A stretch of DNA of 64,000 nt, taken from the NCBI GenBank assembly GCA_946800325.1, contig OX326960.1:13044393-13108392 (forward strand), in the 5' to 3' direction. Below, piece by piece: positions 9,546 through 22,848 of the stretch. Position numbers and translations under genes: made by a program. The notes under the pieces are model-generated. The model worked only from the letters and a program-made list of their open reading frames with translations, was not told the origin of the DNA and did not search any database. Numbering within the stretch: position 1 is the stretch's first letter; each line of letters begins with the position of its first letter. This DNA is from Luzula sylvatica. Lineage: Eukaryota; Streptophyta; Magnoliopsida; Poales; Juncaceae.

Positions 9546-11162
9546 GATAATTAACTAACTAACTAACTAATTAACTATCATCTCACATACACATTGACTA
9601 ACTAACTAATTAACTAACTAACAAACTAATTAACTTACTAACTAACTAACTACTAGATAACTAACTAAATAACTAACTAATTAACAAACTATCAATCTTC
9701 CTACATACATATTAACTAACTAACTAACTTACCAACTACCTTCCTATATACCCACTAACTAAGTTATTAACTAAATAACTAAATAACTATCTAAATAACT
9801 ACTAGCTATTTAACTAACTGACTAAATAAATAAATAACTAACTAATTAACTAACTAACTATCTAACTGATTAACTAACTAACTAACAAATTAACTAACTA
9901 ACTAGCTACCTTCGTACATACCCACTAACTAACTAACTTACTAACTAACTAATTAATTAACTAATTAATTAACTAATTAACTAACTAACTACTAGTTAAC
10001 TAACTAACTAACTAAATAACTAAATAACTAACTAACTAACTAACAAACCACTAGCTAACTAACTAAGTAATTAACTATCTAACTTACTAACTAACTACCT
10101 TCATACATGCCTATTAACTAACTAACAAACTAACTACCTTTCAAACTAACTAAATAACTAACTAAGTAACTAAATAACTAAATAACTAACTAACTAACTA
10201 AATAACTAAATAACTAAATAACTAAATAACTAAATAACTAACTAATTAACTAACTAACTCACTAACTAACTAACTAATTAACTAAATAACTAAATAACTA
10301 AATAACTAACTAACTAACTAACTGACTAAATAACTAAATAACTAACTAACTAATTAACAAACCAACAAACTAACTAAATAACCATCTTCCTACATACGTA
10401 TTAACTATATAATTAACTAACTAACTACATTCCCACTAACTAACTAACTAACTTACTAACTAACTAAATAACTAACTAGCTAACTAACTAACTACTAGAG
10501 AACTAACAAACTTACTAATTAAATAACGAACTATTTAACTAACTAACTAACTAATTAACTACTAGATAACTAACTAACGAACTAACTAACTTACTTACTA
10601 ACTAACTAACTAACTACTAGATAACTGACTAACTAACTAGCTAAATAACTTCCTTCCTACATACCTATTAACAAACTAACTAGCTAACAAACTAACTACA
10701 AGCTAGCTAACTAACTAACTAACCAGTCAACTAACTAACTAACTAACTAACTACTGGCTAACTAACTAACTAACTGACTAAATAACTAACTAACTAACTA
10801 ACTATCTTCATACATACCTATAAACTAACTAAATAGCTAACTACATAACTAACTAATTAACTGACTACCTTCCTACAAACTCACTAACTAACTAACTAAC
10901 TTACTAACTAACTAATTAACTAGTATCTAACTAACTAACTAATTAACTAACTAACTAGCTAACTAATTGTCTTCCTACGTACCTATTAAGTAGTATCTAT
11001 CTAACTAACTAACTAACTTACTGTCTTCCTATATACCTATTAACAAACTAACTAACTAATTGACTAACTAACCGACTAACTAACTACCATCCTACATACC
11101 TACAAACTAACTAATAACAAACTAACTAATTAACTAACTATCAAACTAACTAACTAACTGAC
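9475..11162 (-). repeat. CTAA satellite block (reverse orientation)
   Basis: The strand changes at about 9474 (TTAGTTATTAACTAAATAAC). Punctuation words appear as reverse complements, for example CCTTCCTATATACCCAC and CCTTCGTACATACCC. The block is homologous to about 38.65-39.52 kb, sharing CAAACTATCAATCTTCC, but has an extra segment of roughly 0.9 kb around 10.1-11.05 kb. No genes. Confidence 0.95.
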
Positions 11163-11287
11163 TAGTTAATTAGTTAGTTTGTGAGTTAGTGAGTTAGTTA
11201 GTTAGTTAGTAGCTAATATGTATGTAAAAACGTAGTTAGTTAGTTAGTTAGATAGTTAGTTAGTTAATAAGTGAGTTAGTTATCAAG

Positions 11288-11321
<34 letters not shown>

Positions 11322-11766
11322 ATCAGTTAGTTATTTATTTAGTTAGTTAGTCAGCTAGTAGTTAGTTAGTTAGTTAGTTAGTTTGTTAGTTTGTTAGTTA
11401 TTTAGTTAGTTAGCGGTTATGTAAGAAGGTATGTAGTTAGTTAGTTAGTTAGTTAGTTAATTAGTTAGTTAGTTAGTTAGTTAATAGGTATGTAGAAAGA
11501 TAGTTTGTTAGTTAATTAGCTAATTAATTAGTTAGTTATTTAGTTAGTTATCTAGTAGTAAGTTAGTTAGTTAGTTGGTTAGTAAGTTAGTTAGTTCGTT
11601 AGTTAGTTAGTTAGTAAATATGTATGTAAGAAGGTAGTTAGTTAGTTTGTTAGTTAGTTAGTTAGATAGTTAGTAAATTAGTTAGTAAATTAGTTAGTTA
11701 GCTAGTAGTTAGTTAGTTAGTTTAGTTAGTTATTTAGTTATTAGTCAGTCATTTAGTTAGTTAGTT
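11163..11766 (+). repeat. TTAG strand-flip module, copy 1
   Basis: About 600 bp of TTAG orientation between two CTAA blocks. It opens at ACTAGTTAATTAGTTAG and closes at the palindrome GTTAAC (11764-11769). Two further copies with the same internal words (AATATGTATGTAAAAACG, GCGGTTATGTAAGAAGG) are at 39523-40107 and 48133-48722. Confidence 0.93.
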
Positions 11767-13112
11767 AACTAACTAACTAACTAAATAAATAACAAGTTAT
11801 GTAACTAACTAACTACTGGCCAACTAACTAACTAACTAACTAAATAACTTACTAGTTAACTAACTAACTAACTACTGGCTAACTAACTAACTAACTAACT
11901 AAATAACTAACTCAAGTAACAAATTGATTAACTTACTAACCAACCTAACTAGCCGCCTTCCAACATATCCACTAACTAACGAACATACTAACTAACTAAC
12001 TAACTATATTACTAACTAAGTAACTAACTATCTTCCTACATACCTATTAACTTACTCACTAACTAACTAACTAACTTCCTTCCAACAAACCTATTAACTA
12101 ACTAACTAACTAAGTAACTACTATCTAACACACTTAGTAGCTAACTATCTAACTAACTAATTAACTAACTAACTACTTTCCTATTAAATAACTAACTAAT
12201 TAAGAAACCAACTAACTAATTAAGTAACTAACTAATTATGTAACAAACTAATTAACTAACTAACTAACTTCTAGCGAACAAACTAATTACATAATTAACT
12301 ACCGAACTAACTTACTAACTACCTTTATACATGCGTATTAAATAACTGACTAACTAACTACCTAACCAATTAACTAACTCATTAAGTAACTAACAAACTA
12401 ACTACATATTAACTAACTAACTGAGTAAGTAACTACTAGCTAACAAACTGACTAGCTAACTAACTAACTAACGTATTAACTAACAAACTGCCTTCCTACA
12501 TACCCACTAATTATTTAAGTAACCAACTAACTAATTAACTAACTAACTAACTTACTAACCACCAGCTAACAAGCTAATTAAAAAATTAACTAACTTACTA
12601 ACAACCTTCCTTCATACATACCTATTAACTACCTAACTAACTACATTACTAATTAACTAACTACCTTCGTATACACGCACTACCTAACTAACTAACTAAC
12701 TAACTAGTTAACTAACTAACTAACTAGTTAACTAACTAACTAACTACTGGCTAACTAAGTAACTAACAATCTTCCTACATACCTATTACCTAACTCACTA
12801 ACTAAGTAACTAACTATCTTCCTACATACCTATTAACTAACTCACTAACTAACTGACTAACTAACTTCCTCAGAACCTATTAACTAACTAACTAACTAAG
12901 TAACTACTAGCTAACACACTAACTAGCTAACTAACTAACCGCCTTCCTATCAAATAACTAACTAATTAACTAACTAACTACCTTCCTATTAAATAACTAA
13001 CTAATTAAGTAACTAACTAACTAATTAAGTAACTAACTAATTAAGTAACTAACTAACTAATTAACTGACTAATTGTATAATTAACTACCGAACTAACTTA
13101 CTAACTAACTAC
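11767..13112 (-). repeat. CTAA satellite block
   Basis: Continues from the flip module and is homologous to 40108-41000 in its first 0.85 kb (shared CAAGTAACAAATTGATTAAC and AGCCGCCTTCCAACATA). From 12605 on it is the reverse complement of the sequence ending at 57417. No genes. Confidence 0.94.
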
Positions 13113-13120
13113 ATAGTTAT

Positions 13121-13161
<41 letters not shown>

Positions 13162-16100
13162 GGGTATGTACGACGGTAGCTACTTAGTTAGTTAATTAGT
13201 TACTTAGTTAGTTAATTGGTTAGTTATTTAGTTAGTTAGTTCATTAGTTAAATAGCTAGTAGTTATTTAGTTAGTTATTAATTTAATTAGTAAGCGACTT
13301 TGTTAGTAGGTATGTAGGAAGGTAGTTAGTAAGTTAGTTAGTTAGTTACTTAGTTAGTTAATATGTACGTAGTAAGATAGTTTGTAAGTTAATTAGTTAG
13401 TTATTTAGTTAGTTATCTAGTAGTTAGTTAGTTAGTTTGTTAGTTAGTTAGTTAGTTAGGTAGTTAGTTAGTTATTTATTCAGTTAGCTAGTAGTTTGTC
13501 AGTTAGTCAGTTAATTAGTAAGTTAGTTAGTTAGTTAGTTAGTTAATTAGTTAGTTAGTTAGTTAGTTAGTCAATATGTATGTAAGAAGGTAGTTAGTTA
13601 GTCAGTTAGTTAGTTAATTAGCTAGTAGTTAGTTAGTTAGTATGTAAGAAGTTTGTTAGTTAGTTAGTTAGTTAGAAAGGTAGTTAATTAGTTAGTTAGT
13701 TAGTGAGTTAGCTAGTAGTTAGTTAGTTAATCAATATATATGTATCAAGGTAGTTAGTTAATTAGATTGATAGTTAGTTAATTAGTTAGTTAGTTAGTTA
13801 ATTAGTTAGTTAGTTAGTTAGTCAGTCAGTTAGTTAGTTATCTAGTAGTTAGTTAGTTAGTTAGGTCATCAGTTAGTTATTTAGTTAGTTAGTTAGTTAG
13901 CTAGCTTGCTAGTTGTTAGCAGAATAGTTATTTATTATGTTAGTTAGTAAGTTAGTTGGCGGGTATGCAGGAAGGTAGTTAGTTAGTTAGTTAGTTAGTT
14001 AATAGGTATTTAAGAAGATAGTTAGTTAGTAAATTAGTTAGTTATTATGTTAGTTGTCTAGTAATTAGTTAGTTACTTATTTTATCAGCTAGCTAGTAAT
14101 TAGTTAGTTAGTTTGTTATTTAGTTAGTTAGTTAGTTAGTTATCTAGTAGTTAGATAATTAGTTATTTAGTTAGTTAACTAGTTAGTTATTTAGTTATTA
14201 GCAGTTAGATAGTTAGCTAGTTATTTATTTAGTTAGTTAGATAGTTAGTTAGTAAGTGGGAAGGTAGTTAGTTAGTAAGTCAGTGGGTATGTAGGAAAGT
14301 AGTTAGTTAGTTAGTTAGTTAGTTAGTTATTTAATTGGTATCTAGGAAGATAGTTATTCGGTTATTTAGTTAGTTTATTAATTACTTAATTTGTCAGTTA
14401 GTTAGTTATTTAGTTAGTTAGTTAGTTAGTTAGTTAGTGAGTTAGTTAGAAAGGTAGTTAGTTAGTTAGATAATAGGTATGTATGAAGGTAGTTAGTTAG
14501 AAAGTTAGTTAGTTAGTTAGCTAGTAGCTTAATAGTTAGTTAGTTAGTTAATTAGTTAGTTATTTAGTTAGTTAGTTAGTCAGTTAACTAGTAGTTAGTT
14601 AGTTAATTAGTTAATTAATTAGTTAGTTAGTAAGTTAGTTAGTAAGTGGGTATGTACGAAGGTAGCTAGTTAGTCAGTTAATTTGTTAGTTAGTTAGTTA
14701 ATTTGTTAGTTAGTTAGTTACTTTGTTAATTAGTTAGTTATTTATTTAGTTAGTTAGTTAGTTAAATAGCTAGTAGTTATTTAGTTAGTTACTAAGTTAG
14801 TGGGTATGTAGGAAGGCAGTCAGTTAATTAATTAGTTAATATGTATGTAGGAAGATAGTTATTTAGTTAATTCGTTAGTTATTTAGTTAGTTATCTAGTA
14901 GTTAGTTAGTTAGTTAGTTAGTTATTTATTTATTTATTTAGTTAACTAATTGTTAGTTTGTTAGTTAGTTAGTTTGTTAGTTAAATAGTTAGTTAGTTAG
15001 TCAATATGTATGTGAGAAGGTAGTTAGTTAGTTAGTTAGCTATTTAGTTAGCTAGTAGTTAGTTAGTTTGTTAGTTAGTTAGTTAGTTAGTTAGTATGCA
15101 AGAAGGTTGTTAGTTAGTCAGTTAGTTAGATAATTAGTTAATTAGTTAGTGAGTTAGACAATCAGTTAGTTATTTAGTTAGTTACTTAGTTAGTTAGCTA
15201 GTAGTTTGTTAGTTAGTGGGTTAGTTAGTTAATCAATATATATGTATCCAGGTAGTTAGTTAGTTAGTTAGATAGTTAGTTAATTAATTAGTTAGTTAAT
15301 TAGTTAGTTACTTAGTTAGTTAGTCAGTTAGTTAGTTACGTCATCAGTTAGTTATTTAGTTAGTTAGTTAGTTAGTTAGTTAGCAAGTAGTCAGCAGGAT
15401 ATTTATTTATTTCGTTAGTTAGTTAGTTGGCGGGTATGTAGGAAGGTAGTAAATTAGTTAGTTAGTTAATTGGTATTTAAGAAGATATTGAGTTAGTAAA
15501 TTAGTTACTAATTATGTTAGTTATCTAGTAATTAGTTAGTTAGTTATTTTGTCAGCTAGCTAGTAGTTAGTTAGAACGTTAGTTATTTAGTTAGTAAGTT
15601 AGTTAGTTGTCTAGTAGTTAGTTAGTTAGTTAGTTATTTTGTTAGTTAACTAGTTAGTTGTTTAGTTACCAGTAGTTAGTTAGTTTGCTAGTTAGTTATT
15701 TAGTTAGTTAGATAGTTAGTTAGTTAGTTAGTGGGAAGGTAGTTAGTTAGTAAGTTAGTGCGTATGTAGGAAAGTAGTTAGTTAGTTAGTTAGTTAGTTA
15801 ATAGGTATCTAGGAAGATAGTTATTCGGTTATATAATTAGTTTGTTAATTAGTTAATTTGTCAGTTAGTTAGTTATTTAGTTAGTTAGTTAGTTAGTTTG
15901 TTAGTTAGTGAGTTAGTTAGTTAGAAAGGTAGTTAGTTAGTTAGTTAATATGTATGTATGAAGGTAGTTTGTTAGAAAGTTAGTTAGTTAGTTAGCTAGT
16001 AGTTTATTAGTTAGTTAGTTAGTTAATTAGTTAGTTATTGAGTTAGTTAGTTAGTTAGTTAACTAGTAGTTGGTTAGTGAATTAGTTAATTAATTAGTTA

Positions 16101-16418
16101 GTTAATTAGTTAGTTAGTGGGTATGTACGAAGGTAGCTAGTTAGTTAGTTAATTTGTTAGTTAGTTAGTTAATTAGTTAGTTAGTTAGTTATTTAATTAG
16201 TTAGTTATTTATTTAGTTAGTTAGTTAGTTAAATAGCTAGTAGTTATTTAGTTTGTTATTAAGTTTGTGGGTATATAGGAAGGCAGTTAGTAAGTTAGTT
16301 AGTTATTTAGTTAATATGTCTGTAGGAAGATAGTTATTTAGTTCATTAGTTAGTTATTTAGTCAGTTATATAGTAGTTAGTTAGTTAGTTTGTTAGTTAT
16401 TTATTGAGTTAGCTAATT

Positions 16419-16472
<54 letters not shown>

Positions 16473-16522
16473 CAATATGTATGTAAGAAAGTTGTTACTT
16501 AGTTAGTTAGTTAATTAGCTAG

Positions 16523-16554
<32 letters not shown>

Positions 16555-17825
16555 ATGCAAGAAGGTTGTTAGTTAGTTAGTTAGTTAGATAGTTTGTTAA
16601 TTAATTAGTTAGTTAGTTAATCAGTTAGTTACTTAGTTAGTTACTTAGTTAGTTAGCATGTGGTTAGTTAGTTAGTGGGTTAGTTAGTTAATCAATATAT
16701 ATGTATCAAGGTAGTTAGTTAGTTAGTTAGATAGTTAGTTAATTAGTTAGTAGTTAGTTATATAGTTGTTAGTTAGTTAGTTATTTAGTTAGTTAACTAA
16801 TTAGTTATTTAGTTAGTTAGTTTGTTAGTTATCTAGTAGTTAGTTAGTTAGCTAGTTAGTTATTTAGTTAGGTAGATAGTTAGTTAGTTGGTTAGTGGGA
16901 GGGTAGTTAGTTAGTTAGTTAGTGGGTATGTGGGAAGGTAGTTTGTTTGTTTGTTAGTTTGTTTGTTAGTTAATTAGATAATTAATAGACATGTAGAAAG
17001 ATAGTTAGTTAGTTAGTTAGTTTGTTAATTAGGTAGTTGTTTAGTTATTTAGTTAGTTAGTTAGTTTTTTAGTTATTTAGTTAGAAAGGTAGTTGGTTAG
17101 TTAGTTAATAGGTATGTATAAAGGTAGTTAGCTAGTAAGTTAGATAGTTAACTAGTTAGTTAGTTAGCTAGTAGTTAGTTAGTTAGTTAGTTAATTAGGT
17201 AATTAGTTAGTTATTTAGTTAGTTAGTTAGTTAGTTAGTTAACTAGTAGTTCGTTAGTTAATTAGTTAATTAGTTAGTTAGTTAATTAGTTAGTTAGTAA
17301 GTTAGTTAGTTAGTGGGTATGTACGAAGGTAGCTAGTTAGTTAGTTAATTAGTTAGTTAGTTAGTTAATTGGTCAGTTATTTAGTTAGTTAGTTCGTTAG
17401 TTAAATAGCTAGTAGTTATTTAGTTAGTTATTAATTTAATTTGTAAGTGACTTTGTTAGTGGGTATGTAGGAAGTTAGTTAGTAAGTTAGTTAGTAAGTT
17501 GGTTTGTTAGTGAGTTAATATGTACGTAGGAAGATAGTTTGTTAGTTAATTAGTTTGTTATTTAGTTAGTTATCTAGTAGTTTGTTAGTTAGTTTGTTAG
17601 TTAGTTAGTTATTTATTCAGTTAGCTAGTAGTTTGTTAGTAACTTAGTTCATTAGTTAGTTAGTTTGTTAGCTAGTTAGTTATTTAATTAGTTATAGTTA
17701 GTTATTTAGTTAATCAATATGTGTGTAAGTAGGTACTTAGATAGTTAGTTAGTCAATATGTATGTAAGATGGTAGTTAGTTAGTTAGTTAGTTAGTTAAT
17801 TAGCTAGTAGTTAGTTAGTTAGTTT
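12605..17825 (+). repeat. Left arm of a giant inverted repeat
   Basis: Reverse complement of about 52589-57417. Shared rare words include GTATACACGCACTACC (about 12670 / 57340), GCGACTTTGTTAG (about 13289 / 56690), TTGGCGGGTATGCAGG (13956 / about 55988), CAGCAGGATATTTATTT (about 15390 / 54990), AAACAAACAAACTACC (about 16945 / 53450) and GTGTGTAAGTAGGTAC (about 17720 / 52685). The strand-switch junction at 13113 is itself mirrored at 56889. About 440 bp (14790-15230) has no partner in the right arm. Confidence 0.82.
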
Positions 17826-18463
17826 TTTAGTTAGTTATCTAGTAGTTAATTAGTTAGTTATTTACTTAGTTATCTTGTAGTTAGTTAGTTAGTTAGTTAG
17901 TAAGTTAGTTACTTATTCAGTTAGCTAGTAGTTAGTTAGTTAGTTAGTTAGTTAGTTATTCAATTAGTTAGTTAGTTAGTTAGTTAGTCAATATGTATGT
18001 AAGAAGGTAGTTAGTTAGTTAGTTAGTTAGTTAATTAGCTAGTAGTTAGTTACTTACTTAGTTAGTTAGTATATAAGAAGGTTGTTAGTTAGTTAGTTAG
18101 TTAGTTAGTTAGATAGTTAGTTAATTAGTTAGTTAGTTAGTTAATGAGTTAGCTATTCAGTTTGCCACTTAGTTAGTTAGCTAGTAGTTAGTAGTTAGTG
18201 AGTTAGTTAGTTAATCAATATGTATGTATCAAGGTAGTTAGTTAGATAGTTAGTTAATTAGTTAGTTTGTTAATTAGTTAATTAGTTTGTTAGTCAGTTA
18301 GTTAGTTAGTTATCTAATAGTTAGTTTGCTAGTAAGTCATTAGTTAATTAGTTAGTTATTTAGTTAGTTAGTTAGTTGGTTAAATAGCTAGTAGTTATTT
18401 AGTTAGTTATTTATTTATTTCGTTAGTTACTTTGTTAGTGGGTCTGTAGGAAGGTAGTTAGTA

Positions 18464-18504
<41 letters not shown>

Positions 18505-18950
18505 ATATGTATGTAGGAAGATAGTTATTTAGTTAGTTAGTTAGTTATTTAGTTAGTTATCTAGTAGTTATTTAGTTTGTTTGTTAGTTATTTATTCAGG
18601 TAGCTAATAGTTAGTTAGTTATTTAGTTAGTTAGTTAGTTAGTAAGTTAGTTAGTTAGTTACTTTGTTAGTTAGTTAGTTAGTAAGTTAGTTAGTTAGTT
18701 ACTTTGTTAGTTAGTTAGTTAATTAGTTAGTTAGTCAATATGTATGTAAGAAGGAAGTTACTTAGTTAGTTAGTTAATTAGCTAGTAGTTAGATTGTTAG
18801 TTAATTAGTTAGTTAGTTAGTTAATCAGTTAGTTATTTAGTTAGTTACTTAGTTAGTTAGCTAGTAGTTAGTTAGTTAGTGGGTTAGTTAGTTAATCAAT
18901 ATATATGTATCTAGGTAGTTAGTTAGTTAGTTAGTTAGATAGTTAGTTAA

Positions 18951-18994
<44 letters not shown>

Positions 18995-20090
18995 CTAGTT
19001 ACGTCATCAGTTAGATATTTAGTTAGTTAGTTAGTTAGTTAGCTAGTAGTCAGCAGGATAGTTATTTATTTAGTTAGTTAGTTAGTTGGCGGGTATATAG
19101 GAAGGTAGTTAGTTAGTTAGTTAGTTAATAGGTATTTAAGAAGATATTGAGTTAGTAAATTAGTTAGTTATTATGTTAGTTATCTAGTAATTAGTTAGTT
19201 AGTTATTTTGTCATCTAGTTAGTAGTTAGGTTGTTAGTTAGTTAGTTATTTAGTTAGTAAGTTAGTTAGTTGTCTAGTAGTTAGTTAGTTTGTTATTTAG
19301 TTAGTTAACCAGTTAGTTATTTAGTTCCAAGTAGTTAGTTAGTTAGCTAGTTAGTTATTTAGTTAGTTAGATAGTTAGTTTCTTAGTTAGTGGTAAGGTA
19401 GTTAGTTAGTAAGTTAGTGGGTATGTAGGAAAGTAGTTAGTTAGTTAGTTAGTTAGTTACTAGGTATCTAGGAAGATAGTTATTCGGTTATTTAGTTAGT
19501 TTGTTAATTTGTTAATTTGTCAGTTAGTTAGTTATTTAGTTAGTTAGTTAGTTAGTGAGTTAGTTACTTAGAAAGGTAGTTAGTTAGTTAGTTAATAGGT
19601 ATGTATGAAGGTAGTTTGTTAGAAAGTTAGTTAGTTAGTTAGCTAGTAGTTTATTAGTTAGTTAGTTAGTTAATTAGTTAGTTATTTAGTTAGTTAGTTA
19701 GTTAGTTAACTAGTAGTTAGTTAGTTAATTAGTTAATTAATTAATTAGTTAATTAGTTAGTTAGTAAGTTAGTTAGTTAGTGAGTATGTACGAAGGTAGC
19801 TAGTTAGTTAGTTAATTTGTAAGTTAGTTAGTTAATTAGTTAGTTAGTCAATTAGTTAGTTATTTATTTAGTTAGTTAGTTAGTTAGTTAAATAACTAGT
19901 AGTTATTTAGGAAGTTATTAAGTTAGTGGGTATGTAGGAAGGCAGTTAGTAAGTTAGTTAGTTATTTCGTTAATATGTATGTAGGAAGATAGTTATTTAG
20001 TTAGCTAGTTAGTTAGTTTGTTAGTTAGTTATTTAGTTAGTTATCTAGTTGTTATTTAGTTAGTTTGTTAGTTATTTATTCAGGTAGCTA

Positions 20091-20139
<49 letters not shown>

Positions 20140-20702
20140 AAGTTAGTTTGTTAGTTTGTTAGTTAGTTAGTTAATTAGTTAGTTAGTCAATATGTATGTA
20201 AGAAGGTAGTTACTTCGTTAGTTAGTTAATTAGCTAGTAGTTAGTTAGTTAGTATGCAAGAAGGTTGTTAGTTAGTTAGTTAGTTAGATAGTTAGTTAAT
20301 TAGTTAGTTAGTTAGTTAATCAGTTAGTTATTTAGTTAGTTACTTAGTTAGTTAGCTAGTAGTTAGTTAGTTAGTGGGTTAGTTAGTTAATCAATATATA
20401 TGTATCAAGGTAGTTGGGGGGGTTAGTTAGATAGTTAGTTAATTAGTTTGTAGTTAGTTAATTAGTTATTTAGTTAGTCAGTTAGTTAGTTAGTTAGTTA
20501 TCTAGTAGTTAGTTAGTTAGTTAGTCAGTTAGTTAGTTAGTTATCTAGTAGCTAGTTATTTAGTTAGGTCATCAGTTAGTTATTTATTTAGGTCATCAGT
20601 TAGTTATTTATTTAGTTAGTTAGTTAGTTGGTTAGCTAGTAGTTAGCAGGTTAGTTATTTATTTACTTAGTTAGTTTGTTAGTTGGCTGGAATGTATGAA
20701 GG

Positions 20703-20740
<38 letters not shown>

Positions 20741-22208
20741 ATAGGTATTTAAAAAGATAGTTTGTTAGTAAATTAGTAAGTTAATTGGCATGTAGTAAGA
20801 TAGTTATTTAGCTATTTAGTTTGTTTATTAGTTAATTAGTTAGTTAGTTATCTAGTAGTCTGTTAGTTAGTTATTTAGTTTGTTAACAAATTAGTTATTT
20901 AGTTAGTTTGTTTGTTAGTTATCTAGTAGTTAGTTAGTTAGCTAGTTAGTTATTTAGTGAGTTAGATAGTTAGTTAGTTAGTTAGTTAGTGGGAAGGTAG
21001 TTAGTTAGTTAGTTAGTGGGTATGTTGGAAGGTAGTTATTTTGTTAGTTAGTTAGTTTGTTAATTAATTAGATAGTTAATAGGCATGTAGCAAGATAGTT
21101 ATTTAGCTAGTTAGTTTGTTAATTAGTTAATTAGTTAGTTAGTTATCTAGTAGTTAGTTAGTTAGTTATTTAGCTAGTTAACTAATTAGTTATTTAGTTA
21201 GTTTGTTTGTTAGTTATCTAGTAGTTAGTTAGTTAGCTAGTTAGTTATTTAGTTAGTTAGATAGTTCGTTAGTGAGTTAGTGGGAGGGTAGTTAGTTAGT
21301 TAGTTAGTGGGTATGTTGGAAGGTAGTTAGTTAGTTTGTTTGTTAGTTAGTTAGTTAATTAGATAATTAATAGGCATGTAGGAAGATAGTTATTTAGTTA
21401 GTTAGTTTGATTGTTAATTCGTTAATTAGTTAGTTAGTTAGTTATTTAGTTATTTAGTTAGTTATTTAGTTAGTTGGTTAGAAAGGTAGTTAGTTAGTTA
21501 GTTAATAGGTATGTATGAAGGTAGTTAGTTAGTAAGTTAGAGAGTTAACTAGTTAGTTAGTTAGTTAGCTAGTAGTTTGTTAGTTAATCAGTTAGTTATT
21601 TAGTTAGTTACTTAGTTAGTTAGCTAGTAGTTTGTTAGTTAGTGGGTTAGTTAGTTAATCAAAATATATGTATCCAGGTAGTTAGTTAGTCAGTTAGATA
21701 GTTAGTTAATTAATTAGTTAGTTAATTAGTTAGTTACTTAGTTAGTTAGTCAGTTAGTTAGTCAGTTAGTTAGTTACGTCATCAGTTAGTTATTTAGTTA
21801 GTTAGTTAGTTAGTTAGCTAGTAGTCAGCAGGATATTTATTTATTTAGTTAGTTAGTTAGTTGGCGGGTATGTAGGAAGGTAGTTAGTTAGTTAGTTAGT
21901 TAATTGCTATTTTAGAAGATATTGAGTTAGTAAATTAGTTAGTTATTATGTTAGTTATCTAGTAATTAGTTAGTTAGTTATTTTGCCAGCTAGCTAGTAG
22001 TTAGTTAGATAGTTAGTTATTTAGTTAGTAAGTTAGTTAGTTGTCTAGTAGTTAGTTAGTTAGTTAGTTATTTTGTTAGTTAACTAGTTAGTTGTTTAGT
22101 TACCAGTAGTTAGTTAGTTAGCTAGTTAGTTATTTAGTTAGTTAGATAGTTAGTTAGTTAGTTAGTGGGAAGATAGTTAGTTAGTAAGTTAGTGCGTATG
22201 TAGGAAAG

Positions 22209-22242
<34 letters not shown>

Positions 22243-22795
22243 ATAGGTATCTAGGAAGATAGTTATTCGGTTATATAGTTAGTTTGCTAATTAGTTAATT
22301 TGTCAGTTAGTTAGTTATTTAGTTAGTTAGCTAGTTAGTTAGTTAGTTAGTTAGTGAGTTAGTTAGTTAGAAAGGTAGTTAGTTAGTTAGTTAATAGATA
22401 TGTATGAAGGTAGTTTGTTAGAAAGTTAGTTAGTTAGTTAGCTAGTAGTTTATTAGTTAGTTAGTTAGTTAATTAGTTAGTTAATTAGTTAGTTAGTTAG
22501 TTAGTTAGTTAACTAGTAGTTAGTTAGTTAGTTAGTTAATTAATTAGTTAGTTAATTAGTTAGTTAGTGGGTATGTACGAAGGTAGCTAGTTAGTTAGTT
22601 AATTTGTTAGTTAGTTAGTTAATTAGTTAGTTAGTTAGTTAGTTAATTAGTTAGTTATTTATTTAGTTAGTTAGTTAGTTAAATAGCTAGTAGTTATTTA
22701 GTTAGTTATTAAGTTAGTGGGTATATAGGAAGGCAGTTAGTAAGTTAGTTAGTTATTTAGTTAATATGTATGTAGGAAGATAGTTATTTAGTTAA

Positions 22796-22848
<53 letters not shown>

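Noticed and set aside
20414..20422. G-quadruplex or telomere-like G run in the array
   Set aside because: There is a single run of seven G in an otherwise TTAG context; one run does not make a quadruplex motif and it may be a sequencing or local mutation event.
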